Assembly (NCBI RefSeq): GCF_013416325.1 | Contig: NZ_JACCGK010000008.1 | Coordinates: forward strand, 124,001 to 188,000 | Length of the DNA stretch: 64,000 nucleotides | From: Vreelandella sedimenti | GTDB lineage: Bacteria; Pseudomonadota; Gammaproteobacteria; Pseudomonadales; Halomonadaceae | Direction: 5' to 3' | Shown here: in pieces, positions 16,416 to 27,023 of the stretch | How positions within the stretch are numbered: position 1 is the first letter of the stretch | How the letters are laid out: each line of letters starts with the position of its first letter | The notes under the pieces: model-generated | Databases searched by the model: none | The model's input: only the letters and a program-made list of their open reading frames with translations | What the model was told of the DNA's origin: nothing | Made by a program: the position numbers and the translations under genes

Positions 16416-18290
16416 GTGTTATCTCTTAAACGCCTGGGCCTGTTTACATTATTGATTTTCTTTCTTGGCTTGCTACCGCTAAGTGCAAACGCCCAATGGT
16501 TTTCATCGTCTAGCAACCAAGACGAATTTTTGCCGGTTATGGAAGCCTTTCAGCCGACTGCTTGGCATGATGGCGATACGCTCTATATCGGCATGGATAT
16601 CGCAGATGAGTACTACCTATATCGCCACCAGTTCGCGGTAGTCAGCCAAACGGAGGATGTCAGTCTCGGCGACCCCATTATCCCCCAAGGCATCTTTACC
16701 AACGATGAGTTTATGGGGGATGTGTATGTGTTCCGCGATCAGGTAGTGTTTGAAGTACCGCTGGAAGCACCCTACTCAGGCCCGCTCAATATTGCACTGA
16801 CCTTTCAAGGCTGCGCAGATGCCGGGCTCTGCTACCCTCCAGAGCAAACAACCCTAGAGGCCAGCGAAACCCAACCCCCCAGCCAGTTTTCCGATTGGCA
16901 AGCCGATAGTACGGCATCCAGTCCAGCAGCCAACACTTCAGCCGCTAACACCTCTGAACAGAATGGTTTCGCCGCCCCAAAAAGCGAAGATAGCCGCTTT
17001 AGCACTTTGATTAGCGATGCTAGCCTACCACTGGCGCTGGGGCTGTTTTTTATTGCCGGCCTGGGGCTTACCTTTACCCCCTGCGTGCTGCCGATGATTC
17101 CAATCTTGTCATCGATCGTGGTTGGCCAGAACCCCACACGCTCCCGCGCCTTTGCCCTTTCGTTAAGCTATGTGCTCGGCATGGCGCTGACCTACGCCCT
17201 GGTCGGGGTGTTAATGGGACTGTTTGGCGCCGGGCTTAATCTTCAGGCGCGACTGCAGTCAGCACCGGTATTGATCATCTTTGCAGTGCTCTTCACGCTC
17301 TTTGCCCTGGCCATGTTTGGGGCATTTAACCTCAATCTGTCACCTCGTTTAGCCAACCGTGTTGACGCTTGGCAGGCACGCGCTCAGCGCAGTGGCCCGG
17401 CCGGCCTAGCGCTGGCTGGTGCCCTCTCGGTATTGGTGGTATCGCCCTGTGTAACAGCGCCTTTGGCCGGTGCGCTGGTGTTTATCTCTTCAACAGGGGA
17501 TGCCGCGATGGGCGGCGCGGTGCTGTTTGCGCTGGGCATGGGCATGGGCGTGCCACTGCTTTTGGTCGGTACCTTTGGCGCCACGCTGCTGCCCCGTTCC
17601 GGCGCCTGGATGAACGGCGTAAAAATTGCCTTTGGCCTTTTACTGTTGGGCGTAGCGATTTGGATGGTCGAGCGTTTAGTGTCCGCGCCTATTGCGCTGC
17701 TGCTATGGGCAGCCCTTGCGATCGGCACGGCACTGGCACTTGGGGCGCTGAATTTCAATCAGCCGCAGGGGTGGCCGCGGGCACGCCAAACGCTGGGGCT
17801 TATGCTGCTAGCTTGGGGGATAGTGTTGGTGATTGGCGCCGCTCAGGGGGGCAGTAACCCCTTGCGTCCCCTGGCGGCAACCTCCAGCATTTCCGGCGAA
17901 CCTCAGGCAGAAGCACTCGACTTCATCGAGGTCAACAGCTTGACTGAGCTTGAAGCGGCTATTGCACAAGCTGAAGACGCCAACCAGCCCGTCTTTGTCC
18001 ACTTTACCGCCGACTGGTGTATTTCGTGCAAGCTGCTGGAGCGGAATGTTTACCCCGACCCGCAGGTCGTCGCAGCGCTTAATGATTACACCTTGATCGC
18101 CGCCGACGTCACCCGCACGGACTCTCAAAGTCGTGAGTTGCTCAACCAATATAATCTTTTCGGCCCACCCAGCCTGCTCTTTTTCAGCCAGGGTGAGGAG
18201 ATTCGCGATGCACGCATTCAAGGCGAAGTGACCGCAGATCAGTTGCGCGAACATCTGGAGTCAGTTAGCCAGTGGCTAGCAAATAGCTAA
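16416..18290 (+). CDS. dsbD: Thiol:disulfide interchange protein DsbD
   Basis: DsbD carries electrons from cytoplasmic thioredoxin across the inner membrane to periplasmic DsbC and related proteins. The 624-aa product has a signal peptide (cleavage after ANA, about residue 26), then an N-terminal periplasmic domain whose Cys pair lies in the segment CADAGLC. Eight membrane helices follow, with FTPCVLP and VSPCVTAP, and a C-terminal thioredoxin-like domain with WCISC. All three Cys pairs are intact. The start is GTG 16416 behind AAGGAC. It stands alone between the accessory block and accBC. Confidence 0.95.
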   Translation: MLSLKRLGLFTLLIFFLGLLPLSANAQWFSSSSNQDEFLPVMEAFQPTAWHDGDTLYIGMDIADEYYLYRHQFAVVSQTEDVSLGDPIIPQGIFTNDEFMGDVYVFRDQVVFEVPLEAPYSGPLNIALTFQGCADAGLCYPPEQTTLEASETQPPSQFSDWQADSTASSPAANTSAANTSEQNGFAAPKSEDSRFSTLISDASLPLALGLFFIAGLGLTFTPCVLPMIPILSSIVVGQNPTRSRAFALSLSYVLGMALTYALVGVLMGLFGAGLNLQARLQSAPVLIIFAVLFTLFALAMFGAFNLNLSPRLANRVDAWQARAQRSGPAGLALAGALSVLVVSPCVTAPLAGALVFISSTGDAAMGGAVLFALGMGMGVPLLLVGTFGATLLPRSGAWMNGVKIAFGLLLLGVAIWMVERLVSAPIALLLWAALAIGTALALGALNFNQPQGWPRARQTLGLMLLAWGIVLVIGAAQGGSNPLRPLAATSSISGEPQAEALDFIEVNSLTELEAAIAQAEDANQPVFVHFTADWCISCKLLERNVYPDPQVVAALNDYTLIAADVTRTDSQSRELLNQYNLFGPPSLLFFSQGEEIRDARIQGEVTADQLREHLESVSQWLANS

Positions 18291-18623
18291 GCTCAAACCC
18301 TACGCTGGCTACTCATTGAGGCATTAAAGCTGTTTTCTGACGCGAACATCGTCAAACAGTTGTTTAATTCTTAACGACATGGTGGCTTGGACGTTGGCGT
18401 AGGCAGTTGCTGGACATCCTGGCACTTTTTCGGCAAACTCCGCTCCCATATTAGCTAAAAAACTGCTTTTTTAACGGTGAGAACGGGGTAACGTTCGCTA
18501 ACATGCAGCGTTCTCTTCATTTTTAAATTTGGTTTACTGCGCAACGTACGCGCCATAAAGAGCTTCCTGCACTTATGCTCGAGCACTTTGTGACTACCTT
18601 TATGACATTGATGGGGCTATGCC
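18291..18623. other. Intergenic region, possible terminator and accBC leader
   Basis: This 333-bp gap separates dsbD from accB. GAGAACG (18479-18485) pairs with CGTTCTC (18509-18515) and is followed by TTCATTTTT, which may be a weak terminator or an attenuator in the accBC leader. I saw no convincing promoter hexamers and no short gene. Confidence 0.35.
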
Positions 18624-19100
18624 ATGGATATCCGCAAAGTTAAGAAACTGATTGAGCTACTCGAAGAATCCAATATTAGCGAGATTGAAATTCAGGAAGG
18701 TGAAGAGTCAGTACGCATCAGCCGTCATCCTAATGGCGCTTCGTGGCAGCCACAGCCGATGCCGCAATATGCGCAGCAGCCTGGCTATGCGCCTGCCGCC
18801 CCCGCAGCGGGCGCTCAAGCGTCAGCACCGGCTGCTGAAGCAGAGCCTCAGGGCACAAGCTACCGTGGCGAGGCAGTCAACTCTCCCATGGTAGGCACTT
18901 TCTACCGCAGCCCAGCACCGGGCGCCAAATCGTTTGTGGAAGTCGGTGATAGCGTCAAACAAGGTGACACTGTATGCATCATTGAAGCCATGAAAATGAT
19001 GAACCAGATTGAAGCTGACCGCGACGGTGTAGTGGAAGCCATCCTGGTGGAAGATGGCGAGCCTGTAGAATTCGATCAACCTATGATCGTTATCGCTTAA
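18624..19100 (+). CDS. accB: Biotin carboxyl carrier protein of acetyl-CoA carboxylase
   Basis: AccB carries the biotin that shuttles CO2 in malonyl-CoA synthesis, the first step of fatty acid synthesis. The 158-aa product has the N-terminal [16 protein letters not shown] segment, an Ala/Pro-rich flexible linker (about residues 45-80) and the biotinyl domain with EAMKMMN, biotinylated at Lys124. It forms an operon with accC, which starts 31 bases after its stop. Confidence 0.97.
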   Translation: MDIRKVKKLIELLEESNISEIEIQEGEESVRISRHPNGASWQPQPMPQYAQQPGYAPAAPAAGAQASAPAAEAEPQGTSYRGEAVNSPMVGTFYRSPAPGAKSFVEVGDSVKQGDTVCIIEAMKMMNQIEADRDGVVEAILVEDGEPVEFDQPMIVIA

Positions 19101-19131
19101 TCTTTCATTTTCAACACGGGTGGACTCTCCC

Positions 19132-20472
19132 ATGCTGGACAAGGTACTAATCGCCAACCGCGGCGAGATTGCCCTCCGTATCCTACGGGCCTGTAAGGAA
19201 CTCGGCATCAAAACCGTAGCGGTACACTCCAAAGCTGATCGTGAACTCATGCACGTTCGCCTGGCGGATGAAGCCGTGTGTATTGGCCCGGCATCGTCAG
19301 CGCAGTCTTACTTAAACATTCCGGCCTTGATCAGTGCGGCCGAAGTCACCGACTCGACCGCTATTCACCCCGGCTACGGCTTTTTGTCTGAAAACGCCAA
19401 CTTTGCTGAACAGGTTGAGCGCTCTGGCTTTACCTTTATTGGCCCCCGCGCCGATACGATTCGTCTGATGGGCGACAAAGTCAGCGCCATCCAGTCGATG
19501 AAGGAAGCGGGCGTTCCCACGGTGCCAGGCTCAGACGGCCCCCTGGGTGATGATGACGCTACTAATCTCGCCACGGCACGTCGCATTGGCTACCCGGTGA
19601 TCATTAAGGCGGCCTCTGGCGGCGGCGGTCGCGGCATGCGCGTGGTGCACACTGAAGGCCATCTGCTTTCAGCGATTACCGTTACTCGCACTGAAGCCCA
19701 CGCCGCCTTCGGTGACGGCACGGTCTATATGGAAAAATTCCTTGAGAAGCCGCGCCACGTGGAAGTACAGGTGCTCGCCGACGGCCAGGGTAACGCGATC
19801 CATCTCTATGACCGTGACTGCTCGCTTCAACGTCGTCACCAGAAAGTACTTGAAGAAGCCCCGGCGCCAGGCCTTGACCCAGACGCCCGTGCTCAAGTAC
19901 TTGAAGCGTGCCGCCAGGCATGTATTAAGATCAATTACCGTGGTGCGGGCACCTTTGAATTCTTGTATGAAGACGGCGAATACTTCTTCATCGAGATGAA
20001 TACCCGCGTTCAGGTTGAGCACCCGGTCACCGAAATGGTCACTGGCGTAGATATCGTCAAAGAGCAGCTGCGTATTGCCTCAGGCCTGCCGCTGTCGATT
20101 CGCCAGGAAGATGTGCAGCTCAACGGCCACTCCTTCGAGTGCCGAATTAACGCCGAAGACTCGCGTACCTTTATGCCGTCTCCCGGCAAGGTAACGCTGT
20201 TTCACGCACCGGGTGGCCTCGGTGTGCGGATGGATTCCCATCTCTATACCGGCTACACCGTGCCACCGCACTATGATTCTCTGATCGGCAAGCTGATCAC
20301 CTGGGGCGCGGATCGTGAAATAGCTCTTACACGGATGCGTAACGCCCTCGACGAGCTACTGGTGGAAGGTATTAAAACCAATATCGACTTGCAAAAGGAT
20401 TTGGTTCGCGACAGCTACTTCCGTCAAGGCGGTGTCAACATTCACTACCTGGAAAAGAAACTCGGCAGCTAA
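19132..20472 (+). CDS. accC: Biotin carboxylase of acetyl-CoA carboxylase
   Basis: AccC carboxylates the biotin on AccB using ATP and bicarbonate. The 446-aa length is typical. [14 protein letters not shown] opens the protein, and the ATP-grasp motifs [13 protein letters not shown] and [14 protein letters not shown] are present. I chose ATG 19132 over the in-frame GTG 19120 because family members begin [12 protein letters not shown] and a GGTGGA stretch lies seven bases upstream. A GC-rich hairpin terminator follows at 20514-20547. Confidence 0.97.
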   Translation: MLDKVLIANRGEIALRILRACKELGIKTVAVHSKADRELMHVRLADEAVCIGPASSAQSYLNIPALISAAEVTDSTAIHPGYGFLSENANFAEQVERSGFTFIGPRADTIRLMGDKVSAIQSMKEAGVPTVPGSDGPLGDDDATNLATARRIGYPVIIKAASGGGGRGMRVVHTEGHLLSAITVTRTEAHAAFGDGTVYMEKFLEKPRHVEVQVLADGQGNAIHLYDRDCSLQRRHQKVLEEAPAPGLDPDARAQVLEACRQACIKINYRGAGTFEFLYEDGEYFFIEMNTRVQVEHPVTEMVTGVDIVKEQLRIASGLPLSIRQEDVQLNGHSFECRINAEDSRTFMPSPGKVTLFHAPGGLGVRMDSHLYTGYTVPPHYDSLIGKLITWGADREIALTRMRNALDELLVEGIKTNIDLQKDLVRDSYFRQGGVNIHYLEKKLGS

Positions 20473-20513
20473 TGCGGCAGCCAAGCGCTTTCCAGCGCAC
20501 TGTGTGATACCCA

Positions 20514-20547
20514 ACGGGGTGGCCATGTCCACCCCGTCCTTGTCTTT
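20514..20547 (+). terminator. Intrinsic terminator after accC
   Basis: ACGGGGTGG (20514-20522) pairs perfectly with CCACCCCGT (20529-20537) around a six-base loop. The T-rich tail CCTTGTCTTT follows. It lies between accC and prmA, so prmA probably has its own promoter or relies on read-through. Confidence 0.7.
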
Positions 20548-20597
20548 ACTCTATGTGTCTGTACTGTATTTATCTTTACGCCTTGCGGAGAACCTCC

Positions 20598-21512
20598 ATG
20601 CCCTGGCTTCAACTCAAAGCCCACATCGCCCCCGAACAGGCAGAGCTCCTAGAAGAACTACTGCTTGACGAAGGCGCAACGGCTATTGGTCTTCAGGATG
20701 CCCACGATGATCCAGTATTTGAGCCAGAGCGTGGCACCACACCGCTGTGGGAAGATACCATCCTTACCGGCTTATACGATGACCTGGAGGGTGTCGAGAG
20801 CATGCTGGAGCGTATCGAGGCCGCCTGGTCAGAGCAGATGCCTGGTGAGCCCTGCCCGACCATTGAGTATGAGCTACTCGCTGACCGGGATTGGGAGCGC
20901 GAGTGGATGGATGACTTCACGCCGCTGCGCATGGGTCAACGCCTCTGGATTGTACCCAGCTGGCACGAACCACCCGAGGCGGACGCCGTTAACCTGATAC
21001 TCGACCCGGGCCTCGCCTTTGGTACCGGTACGCACCCAACCACAGCGCTGTGTCTGGAGTGGCTGGACGAGCTCGCCGTGGCTGGCCACTTAGCCCAGCA
21101 AACCGTACTTGATGTGGGCTGCGGTTCTGGCATTCTCGCTATCGCCGCGCTCAAGCTGGGTGCTCTCCACGCCGACGCCACTGACATTGATCCCCAGGCG
21201 TTGCAGGCCAGCAGAGACAACGCCGAACGGAATGGTATTGCCGAGTCGGACTTAAACCTCTACTACCCTGAACAGTTAAGCGACGGCGGTCACTACCCTA
21301 TCGTAACGGCCAATATTTTAGCGGGGCCGCTGGTCGAACTAGCGCCAATGATTGCCGGACACGTGGCGCCAGGCGGGCGCATTGCTCTATCGGGGGTATT
21401 GGCAAACCAGGCCGATGAAGTTTACGAGGCCTATGTAGTGCAAGGCATTGCTATGGATGAACCGGTGATTCGCGAAGGCTGGGTGCGGCTTAGTGGCTTG
21501 CGTCCGCGTTAA
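20598..21512 (+). CDS. prmA: Ribosomal protein L11 methyltransferase
   Basis: PrmA trimethylates several amino groups of ribosomal protein L11. The 304-aa product has the N-terminal substrate-recognition domain MPWLQLKAHI, then LDPGLAFGTGTHPTT, the SAM-binding LDVGCGSGILAIAA and the catalytic-region NILAGPL. The start at 20598 has GCGGAG upstream; the frame extends 15 codons further without similarity. It lies in the usual accC-prmA-dusB-fis order. Confidence 0.96.
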   Translation: MPWLQLKAHIAPEQAELLEELLLDEGATAIGLQDAHDDPVFEPERGTTPLWEDTILTGLYDDLEGVESMLERIEAAWSEQMPGEPCPTIEYELLADRDWEREWMDDFTPLRMGQRLWIVPSWHEPPEADAVNLILDPGLAFGTGTHPTTALCLEWLDELAVAGHLAQQTVLDVGCGSGILAIAALKLGALHADATDIDPQALQASRDNAERNGIAESDLNLYYPEQLSDGGHYPIVTANILAGPLVELAPMIAGHVAPGGRIALSGVLANQADEVYEAYVVQGIAMDEPVIREGWVRLSGLRPR

Positions 21513-21625
21513 AGCGGCAATTGGCCTTCACCCCACCACCGAGTAGGCGTATCATACGCCTCCTTGAAACGCCTACTCGCCGTAAGCCCTGCACTCATAG
21601 CTTAAAACCAACAAAGTCTGACGCC

Positions 21626-22663
21626 ATGCCGTTAACCACACTACCTGCCAGCATTGGCCCGTTTGTATTACCTAATCGAGTAATGCTTGCGCCCATGGCT
21701 GGCGTCACTGACCGGCCTTTTCGCCAGCTATGCCGGCGGCTTGGGGCTGGCTGGGTAGTAGGCGAAATGGTCACTTCAGACCCTAGTTTGTGGCATACTC
21801 GCAAATCGCAGCTGCGCATGGATCACCGCGGCGAACCTGACCCGCGAGTGGTGCAAATTGCCGGAGGCGACGCTGAAATGCTCGCCCAGGCGGCGCGCTT
21901 GAATGCCGAGTTGGGCGCCCAGATTATCGACATCAATATGGGCTGCCCGGCTAAAAAAGTATGTAACAAGGCGGCAGGGTCGGCGCTCCTTCGAGATGAA
22001 GCCTTGGTGGCCGAAATTCTCGATGCAGTAGTGGCAGCAGTTGATATACCCGTGACGCTGAAAATCCGCACGGGCTGGTGTGCCGAATCCAACAACGCCC
22101 TGCGCATTGCCCGGCTCGCCGAGTCAGCCGGCATTCAATCGTTAGCGATACATGGCCGTCATCGCCAGCAGCGCTATACTGGACAAGCAGAGTACGACAC
22201 AATTGCCGAGATTAAGTCTCACCTATCGATCCCGGTGATTGCCAACGGCGACATAACAAGTCCGGAAAAAGCCGCCGAGGTACTCGCTTATACCGGCGCT
22301 GATGCCGTGATGGTAGGCCGTGCTGCGCAGGGCAACCCATGGATATTTCAACAGATCAGCCACTACCTCCAGCATGGAGAGCGGATGGCACTGCCAGGTC
22401 TTTCGGAGCGTCACCAAGTGCTCCACGGGCACGTTGAAGCGCTGCATGAGTTTTATGGCGCCACCATGGGTGTACGTATCGCGCGCAAACATGTCGGCTG
22501 GTACCTCAGCGATGACCAACGCTTTACGCCGCCTCAACAGCGCGCGCTTAAACAGCAGTTCAATGCGTTAGCGTCACCTGAAACGCAATTTGATTGGATC
22601 AACGACGCGATGGCCCCCGGCGCCGCCTCGCGTTTGCTAGCCAAAGGAAGCCATGCTGCATGA
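21626..22663 (+). CDS. dusB: tRNA-dihydrouridine synthase B
   Basis: DusB is a flavoenzyme that reduces uridine in the tRNA D-loop using NADPH. The 345-aa product has APMAGVTD, the [12 protein letters not shown] segment with the catalytic Cys, and the FMN-phosphate-binding ANGDI and GRAAQGNP. The start at 21626 (MPLTTLPAS) is chosen by family comparison; there is no strong Shine-Dalgarno, and a TTG at 21521 is in frame but unlikely. Its stop overlaps the fis start (ATGA), the conserved dusB-fis operon. Confidence 0.95.
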   Translation: MPLTTLPASIGPFVLPNRVMLAPMAGVTDRPFRQLCRRLGAGWVVGEMVTSDPSLWHTRKSQLRMDHRGEPDPRVVQIAGGDAEMLAQAARLNAELGAQIIDINMGCPAKKVCNKAAGSALLRDEALVAEILDAVVAAVDIPVTLKIRTGWCAESNNALRIARLAESAGIQSLAIHGRHRQQRYTGQAEYDTIAEIKSHLSIPVIANGDITSPEKAAEVLAYTGADAVMVGRAAQGNPWIFQQISHYLQHGERMALPGLSERHQVLHGHVEALHEFYGATMGVRIARKHVGWYLSDDQRFTPPQQRALKQQFNALASPETQFDWINDAMAPGAASRLLAKGSHAA

Positions 22664-23028
22664 CCGAACGCGATCTTCTCTCTAGCGACACCTATTCAAG
22701 CGATAGCTATTCCAGTGATGTCGGCTCCAGCGATAGCTACTCCCATTTAGCGGGCACGCTAGCGGATCCTGCAGCCAACTCACCGCCGCAGCCGCTTCGG
22801 GAGGCAGTGGAAACGGCCATGCGACGCTACTTTGAGCATTTAGATGGCAGCCAGGCTACCGATCTGTACGCCATGGTGATGGCCGAAGTTGAGGCGCCTT
22901 TACTTGCCTGCGTCTTGGAGCACACCGACGGCAATCAGACCCGTGCCGCTGATGCGCTAGGGCTAAACCGTGGCACCCTGCGCAAAAAACTCAAGCTATA
23001 TGGACTTATCGAAGGTGACGCCCCATAA
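22660..23028 (+). CDS. fis: Fis nucleoid protein with Ser/Asp-rich N-terminal repeat
   Basis: Fis is a homodimeric DNA-bending protein that activates rRNA and growth genes and shapes the nucleoid. The C-terminal half ([20 protein letters not shown], then [20 protein letters not shown]) is canonical, with the helix-turn-helix at the end. The product is 122 aa against 98 in E. coli. The excess is an N-terminal extension in which a five-residue unit (SDSYS-like) occurs four times at residues 9-28. It is encoded by four 15-bp repeats at 22684-22743. Translation is coupled to dusB by the ATGA overlap. A terminator overlaps the stop codon. Confidence 0.95.
   Translation: MTERDLLSSDTYSSDSYSSDVGSSDSYSHLAGTLADPAANSPPQPLREAVETAMRRYFEHLDGSQATDLYAMVMAEVEAPLLACVLEHTDGNQTRAADALGLNRGTLRKKLKLYGLIEGDAP
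22684..22743 (+). repeat. 4 x 15-bp in-frame tandem repeat inside fis
   Basis: Units begin at 22684, 22699, 22714 and 22729, each of the form AGC GAT AGC TAT TCC with substitutions. They encode [15 protein letters not shown] and SDSYS. The unit length is a multiple of three, so copy-number change would keep the frame. Confidence 0.85.
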
Positions 23029-23047
23029 CCTGGGGCGTTGTTGTTTT
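23018..23047 (+). terminator. Intrinsic terminator of dusB-fis
   Basis: ACGCCCCA (23018-23025) pairs with TGGGGCGT (23031-23038), followed by TGTTGTTTTT. The loop contains the fis stop codon, so terminator and gene end overlap. Confidence 0.85.
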
Positions 23048-23077
23048 TAATTCTCGACTCTGCACACGAGCACTCTA

Positions 23078-24694
23078 ATGGCTGATACCCCTCTCATGGC
23101 TGATAACCCTTCCCTGACTGACAGCAACGCTACCCCCGTCCGCCGCGCCCTGCTGAGCGTTTCTGATAAAACCGGCATTGTGGAATTTGCTCGGGGTCTC
23201 ACTGAGCACGGTGTTGAACTCCTCTCCACTGGAGGCACCTTCCGTCTACTGCAAGAAAATGCTATTGCCGTGAAAGAAGTGTCTGAGCACACTGGCTTCC
23301 CCGAAATTATGGATGGCCGCGTTAAAACGTTACACCCGAAAATTCACGGCGGCATCTTGGCTCGTCGCGGCCAGGATGATGCGGTCATGGCTGAGAACGA
23401 TATCACTCCGATCGACATGGTAGTGGTCAATCTCTACCCCTTTGCCGCCACGGTAGCCAAGCCCGATTGCACGCTTGAAGATGCTATTGAGAATATTGAT
23501 ATTGGCGGCCCCACCATGGTTCGCGCCTGCGCCAAAAATCACGCCTACACCACGATCGTCGTCAATAGCAGTGACTACGCGCGAGTATTAGGCGAGCTGG
23601 CCGCCCAAGATGGTCAGGTCAGTAGCGCTACGCGCTTTGATTTAGCGGTTAAAGCCTTTGAGCACACCGCCGGTTATGACGGCGCGATTGCTGACTACCT
23701 TGGTCGCAAAGTCAATACGGCCGATCAGGTGTTCCCGCGCACCTTTAACCTGCAGCTCGCTAAAAAGCAGGACATGCGTTACGGCGAAAACCCTCATCAG
23801 CAGGCAGCCTTCTACGTTGACCCCCAGGCAAGCGAACCCAGCGTTGCCACGGCAAAAATGCTCCAGGGCAAACCCCTCTCGTATAACAACGTCGCCGATA
23901 CCGACGCTGCATTTGAATGCGTAAAAGCCTTTAGCGAGACGGCCTGCGTGATTGTTAAGCACGCCAACCCTTGCGGCGTCGCCATGGGTGCAACCGCCTT
24001 AGCAGCTTACGACAAAGCCTTTGCCACCGACCCTACCAGCGCGTTTGGCGGCATTATCGCCTTCAATACACCGCTGGACGCCGAAACCGCCCAGGCGATT
24101 ATTGACCGCCAGTTTGTCGAGGTGATTATTGCCCCGGGCGTCAGTGATGAAGCCGCCACGATCGTAGCTAATAAGCAAAACGTACGCTTACTGGACGTCA
24201 GCGCTCACTGGCCCGGCGAGCAACAGCCTGTACTAGACTTTAAGCGCGTCAACGGTGGCTTGCTGGTGCAAGAGCGTGACGACGGAATGGTCACCCGCGA
24301 CGAGTTGACCGTGGTCAGTCAGCGCGCGCCCAGCGAGCAGGAACTTCGTGACCTTGCTTTTGCTTGGCGGGTAGCTAAATTCGTTAAGTCCAACGCCATT
24401 GTGTATGCCAAAGAGGGCCAAACGGTGGGCGTTGGCGCGGGTCAAATGAGCCGTGTTTATTCGGCTAAAATTGCAGGCATCAAGGCCGCAGACGAAGGCC
24501 TTTCGGTTCCCGGCTCGGTGATGGCGTCTGATGCTTTCTTTCCTTTCCGTGACGGCATCGATGCCGCCGCAGCAGCAGGTATTACCGCGGTTATTCAGCC
24601 CGGCGGTTCCATGCGTGATCAGGAAGTGATCGACGCCGCCAACGAAGCAGGCATTGCCATGGTATTTACCGGTATGCGCCACTTCCGCCACTAA
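23078..24694 (+). CDS. purH: Bifunctional AICAR formyltransferase/IMP cyclohydrolase
   Basis: PurH carries out the last two steps of purine synthesis: formyl transfer to AICAR and ring closure to IMP. The 538-aa product has the N-terminal MGS-like IMP cyclohydrolase domain ([33 protein letters not shown]) and the C-terminal transformylase ([27 protein letters not shown]). The first ATG (23078) gives a 20-residue lead before the conserved start; the ATG at 23096 is possible, and neither has a clear Shine-Dalgarno. The gene ends at a terminator at 24724-24772. Confidence 0.96.
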   Translation: MADTPLMADNPSLTDSNATPVRRALLSVSDKTGIVEFARGLTEHGVELLSTGGTFRLLQENAIAVKEVSEHTGFPEIMDGRVKTLHPKIHGGILARRGQDDAVMAENDITPIDMVVVNLYPFAATVAKPDCTLEDAIENIDIGGPTMVRACAKNHAYTTIVVNSSDYARVLGELAAQDGQVSSATRFDLAVKAFEHTAGYDGAIADYLGRKVNTADQVFPRTFNLQLAKKQDMRYGENPHQQAAFYVDPQASEPSVATAKMLQGKPLSYNNVADTDAAFECVKAFSETACVIVKHANPCGVAMGATALAAYDKAFATDPTSAFGGIIAFNTPLDAETAQAIIDRQFVEVIIAPGVSDEAATIVANKQNVRLLDVSAHWPGEQQPVLDFKRVNGGLLVQERDDGMVTRDELTVVSQRAPSEQELRDLAFAWRVAKFVKSNAIVYAKEGQTVGVGAGQMSRVYSAKIAGIKAADEGLSVPGSVMASDAFFPFRDGIDAAAAAGITAVIQPGGSMRDQEVIDAANEAGIAMVFTGMRHFRH

Positions 24695-24723
24695 GTCCGC
24701 TAAATAACCCAGATTAGAAACAC

Positions 24724-24772
24724 AAAGCCCCTTAGGCGCTCTTATGATAGGAGCATGCCTAAGGGGCTTTCT
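24724..24772 (+). terminator. Intrinsic terminator after purH
   Basis: AAAGCCCCTTAGGC (24724-24737) pairs with GCCTAAGGGGCTTT (24757-24770), a 14-bp stem with a smaller GCTC/GAGC helix in the loop. It lies between the convergent purH and gabD and may serve both. Confidence 0.85.
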
Positions 24773-24846
24773 TACTATCATCAATAAATGCTAATGGATC
24801 ACTGCCTATCAACTCAATATTGAGTTTCTAGCCACTATCGAGCCTT

Positions 24847-26304
24847 TCAGCCCAGATCAATACACAGATACTTGGTTTCCAAATACTCTTCCAAGCCCTG
24901 ATGACCACCTTCGCGGCCTAGGCCCGAGGCTTTTACACCCCCAAATGGCGCAGCAGCGTTAGAAATAGCGCCAGTATTAATACCCACCATACCGTACTCC
25001 AGCGCTTCGGCGACGCGCCATACGCGCGCAAGATCACGGGAGTAGAAATAAGACGCCAGGCCATACTGGGTATCGTTGGCCATCTCAATAGCGGTCTCTT
25101 CATCATCAAACGGGAAGACAGCAGCTAGTGGGCCAAAGGTCTCTTCGTGGGCCACCTTCATCTTGTCAGTGGCAAAACTGATCAGCGTAGGCGTGAAGAA
25201 ATTACCGCCCAGCGGATGTGGATGCCCGCCTAACAGCAGCTCAGCGCCATTATCAATGGCGTCCTGCACATGCTCACTGACTTTCTTAACAGCATTTTCA
25301 TCGATGAGCGGCCCAATATTAATATTGGGCTTGGTGCCATCACCCACATGCAGCTCGCTGTTCATGGCGACCGCCAACTTTTCACAAAAGGCGTTAATCA
25401 CACTGGACTGAACCAGGAAGCGATTAGTGCAGACACAGGTTTGCCCGGCGTTACGGAATTTAGCGGCCATGGCGCCTTCCACAGCGGCGTCTAAATCTGC
25501 ATCCTCAAACACGATAAAGGGCGCATTGCCGCCTAGCTCTAGCGAGATTTTCTGGATATGTTCCGCCGCCTGGGCCATCAGCTTGCGCCCAACTTCAGTG
25601 GAACCGGTGAAGGTAATCTTGCGCACTTTGGGCGATTGGGTCATCGCTTGGGCAATATCGCTAGCACTACCTGGTACTACGTTAAATACACCGCGTGGGA
25701 TACCTGCCCGTTCAGCCAACAGCGCCAAGGCCGTTGCGGAAAATGGCGTTTGGCTAGCGGGCTTCACCACTATCGTGCAGCCAGCGGCCAATGCAGCCCC
25801 GGCTTTACGGGTAATCATCGCCGCTGGGAAATTCCAGGGCGTAATCGCACCGACCACACCGACTGGCTGCTTGGTAACCAAAATGCGTTGATTGGCGTTA
25901 GCCGCGGGAATCGTTTCGCCATAAACGCGCCGTGCCTCTTCGGCAAACCAGCGTAAGAAGCTGGCTGCATAAGCAATTTCGCCCGCGGCTTCTTTAAGTG
26001 GCTTGCCCTGCTCAAACGTCATCAGCATGGCTAAATCCTGCTGATGCTCCAACATCAGGTCGTGCCACCTCATCAGCAAGTCAGCGCGTTCTTGAGCAGT
26101 CAACGCTCGCCAAGCCGGTAGCGCAGCATCCGCCGCATCAATGGCCCGCTCGGTTTCGGCTTTACCCAAACGAGGTATATCGCCAATAGCTTCACCGGTG
26201 GCTGGGTTCAATACCGTGATCTGCTCACCGCTATCTGCCGCGACCCAGCTGCCGTCAATATAGGCAAAGGGGCAATATAGCTGTGTTTCTTTAAGCGCTT
26301 CCAT
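24847..26304 (-). CDS. gabD: Succinate-semialdehyde dehydrogenase
   Basis: GabD oxidises succinate semialdehyde to succinate with NAD(P), closing the GABA shunt. The 485-aa product has TPWNFPAAM, the cofactor loop FTGSTEVGRK, the general-base LELGGN, the nucleophile in NAGQTCVC and the C-terminal PFGGVKASGLGREGG. These fit the GabD/SSADH subgroup closely. It stands alone here, without gabT or a GABA transporter, so it may serve other semialdehyde sources. Confidence 0.9.
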   Translation of the reverse strand: MEALKETQLYCPFAYIDGSWVAADSGEQITVLNPATGEAIGDIPRLGKAETERAIDAADAALPAWRALTAQERADLLMRWHDLMLEHQQDLAMLMTFEQGKPLKEAAGEIAYAASFLRWFAEEARRVYGETIPAANANQRILVTKQPVGVVGAITPWNFPAAMITRKAGAALAAGCTIVVKPASQTPFSATALALLAERAGIPRGVFNVVPGSASDIAQAMTQSPKVRKITFTGSTEVGRKLMAQAAEHIQKISLELGGNAPFIVFEDADLDAAVEGAMAAKFRNAGQTCVCTNRFLVQSSVINAFCEKLAVAMNSELHVGDGTKPNINIGPLIDENAVKKVSEHVQDAIDNGAELLLGGHPHPLGGNFFTPTLISFATDKMKVAHEETFGPLAAVFPFDDEETAIEMANDTQYGLASYFYSRDLARVWRVAEALEYGMVGINTGAISNAAAPFGGVKASGLGREGGHQGLEEYLETKYLCIDLG

Positions 26305-26424
26305 GACAGGCTCCTGACCAAAAATGATGGCCTTGTAGGCTCATAAACGTCTTCATGCTAAGACGAAACACCCCTTTAAACCAAATTTACGGCGTGCATA
26401 ATCGGTCAATGACAACCGTAAACG

Positions 26425-26976
26425 TTAGCTAATGAGCATTAAAAATTCTTGCCGGGTTGCTTGGTTTTGACGAAATCCACCCAGCATGACGGAAGATGTC
26501 ATGCTGGAGTTTTGCTTTTCCACGCCACGCATCATCATGCAGAGGTGCCGCGCTTCAATAACCACAGCAACGCCCTTTGCCTCGGTCACTTCCTGCACCG
26601 CCTCTGCAATCTCGCGGGTTAGGTTCTCCTGAATCTGCATACGGCGAGCATACATATCGACGATTCTGGCAAATTTAGATAGCCCCAACACTTTGCCGTT
26701 AGGCAAATAGGCGATATGGCATTTGCCGATAAACGGCAATAGGTGGTGCTCGCACATTGAATAGAGTTCAATGTCTTTTACCAACACCATCTCATCCGTT
26801 TGCGACTCAAACACCGCCCCATTGATAATGTCGTCCAATGACTGAGTGTAGCCCGCATTGAGAAACTGCATGGCCTTGGCTGCACGTTTAGGCGTATCTC
26901 GCAGCCCTTCTCGTGTGGGGTCTTCGCCAAGTGCTGAGATTATCTGGCGGTAGTGCTCGGCAATATCATCGGACAT
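26425..26976 (-). CDS. folE: GTP cyclohydrolase I
   Basis: FolE converts GTP to dihydroneopterin triphosphate, the first step of folate synthesis. The 183-aa product has [12 protein letters not shown], the zinc-binding [18 protein letters not shown], and [11 protein letters not shown] with the second Cys ligand. The start at 26976 (MSDDIAEHY) is chosen because it matches the family start; an upstream in-frame extension to 27015 runs through the 12-bp repeats and is unlikely to be coding. Confidence 0.95.
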   Translation of the reverse strand: MSDDIAEHYRQIISALGEDPTREGLRDTPKRAAKAMQFLNAGYTQSLDDIINGAVFESQTDEMVLVKDIELYSMCEHHLLPFIGKCHIAYLPNGKVLGLSKFARIVDMYARRMQIQENLTREIAEAVQEVTEAKGVAVVIEARHLCMMMRGVEKQNSSMTSSVMLGGFRQNQATRQEFLMLIS

Positions 26977-26988
26977 ATTTAGCCTCAT

Positions 26989-27023
26989 CAAAAACGATCT
27001 CAAAAACGATCTCAAAAACGATG
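26989..27023. repeat. 12-bp tandem repeat, 2.9 copies
   Basis: CAAAAACGATCT occurs at 26989-27000 and 27001-27012, followed by CAAAAACGATG at 27013-27023. It lies 13 to 47 bases upstream of the folE start codon, on the transcribed side. Confidence 0.8.

Noticed and set aside
24233..24784. 183-codon minus-strand frame over the end of purH
   Set aside because: It crosses the purH terminator hairpin and is antisense to conserved codons.
26989..27023. Short repeats as a CRISPR array
   Set aside because: Units are contiguous without spacers and are only 12 bp; there are no cas genes. No CRISPR array was found anywhere in the window.
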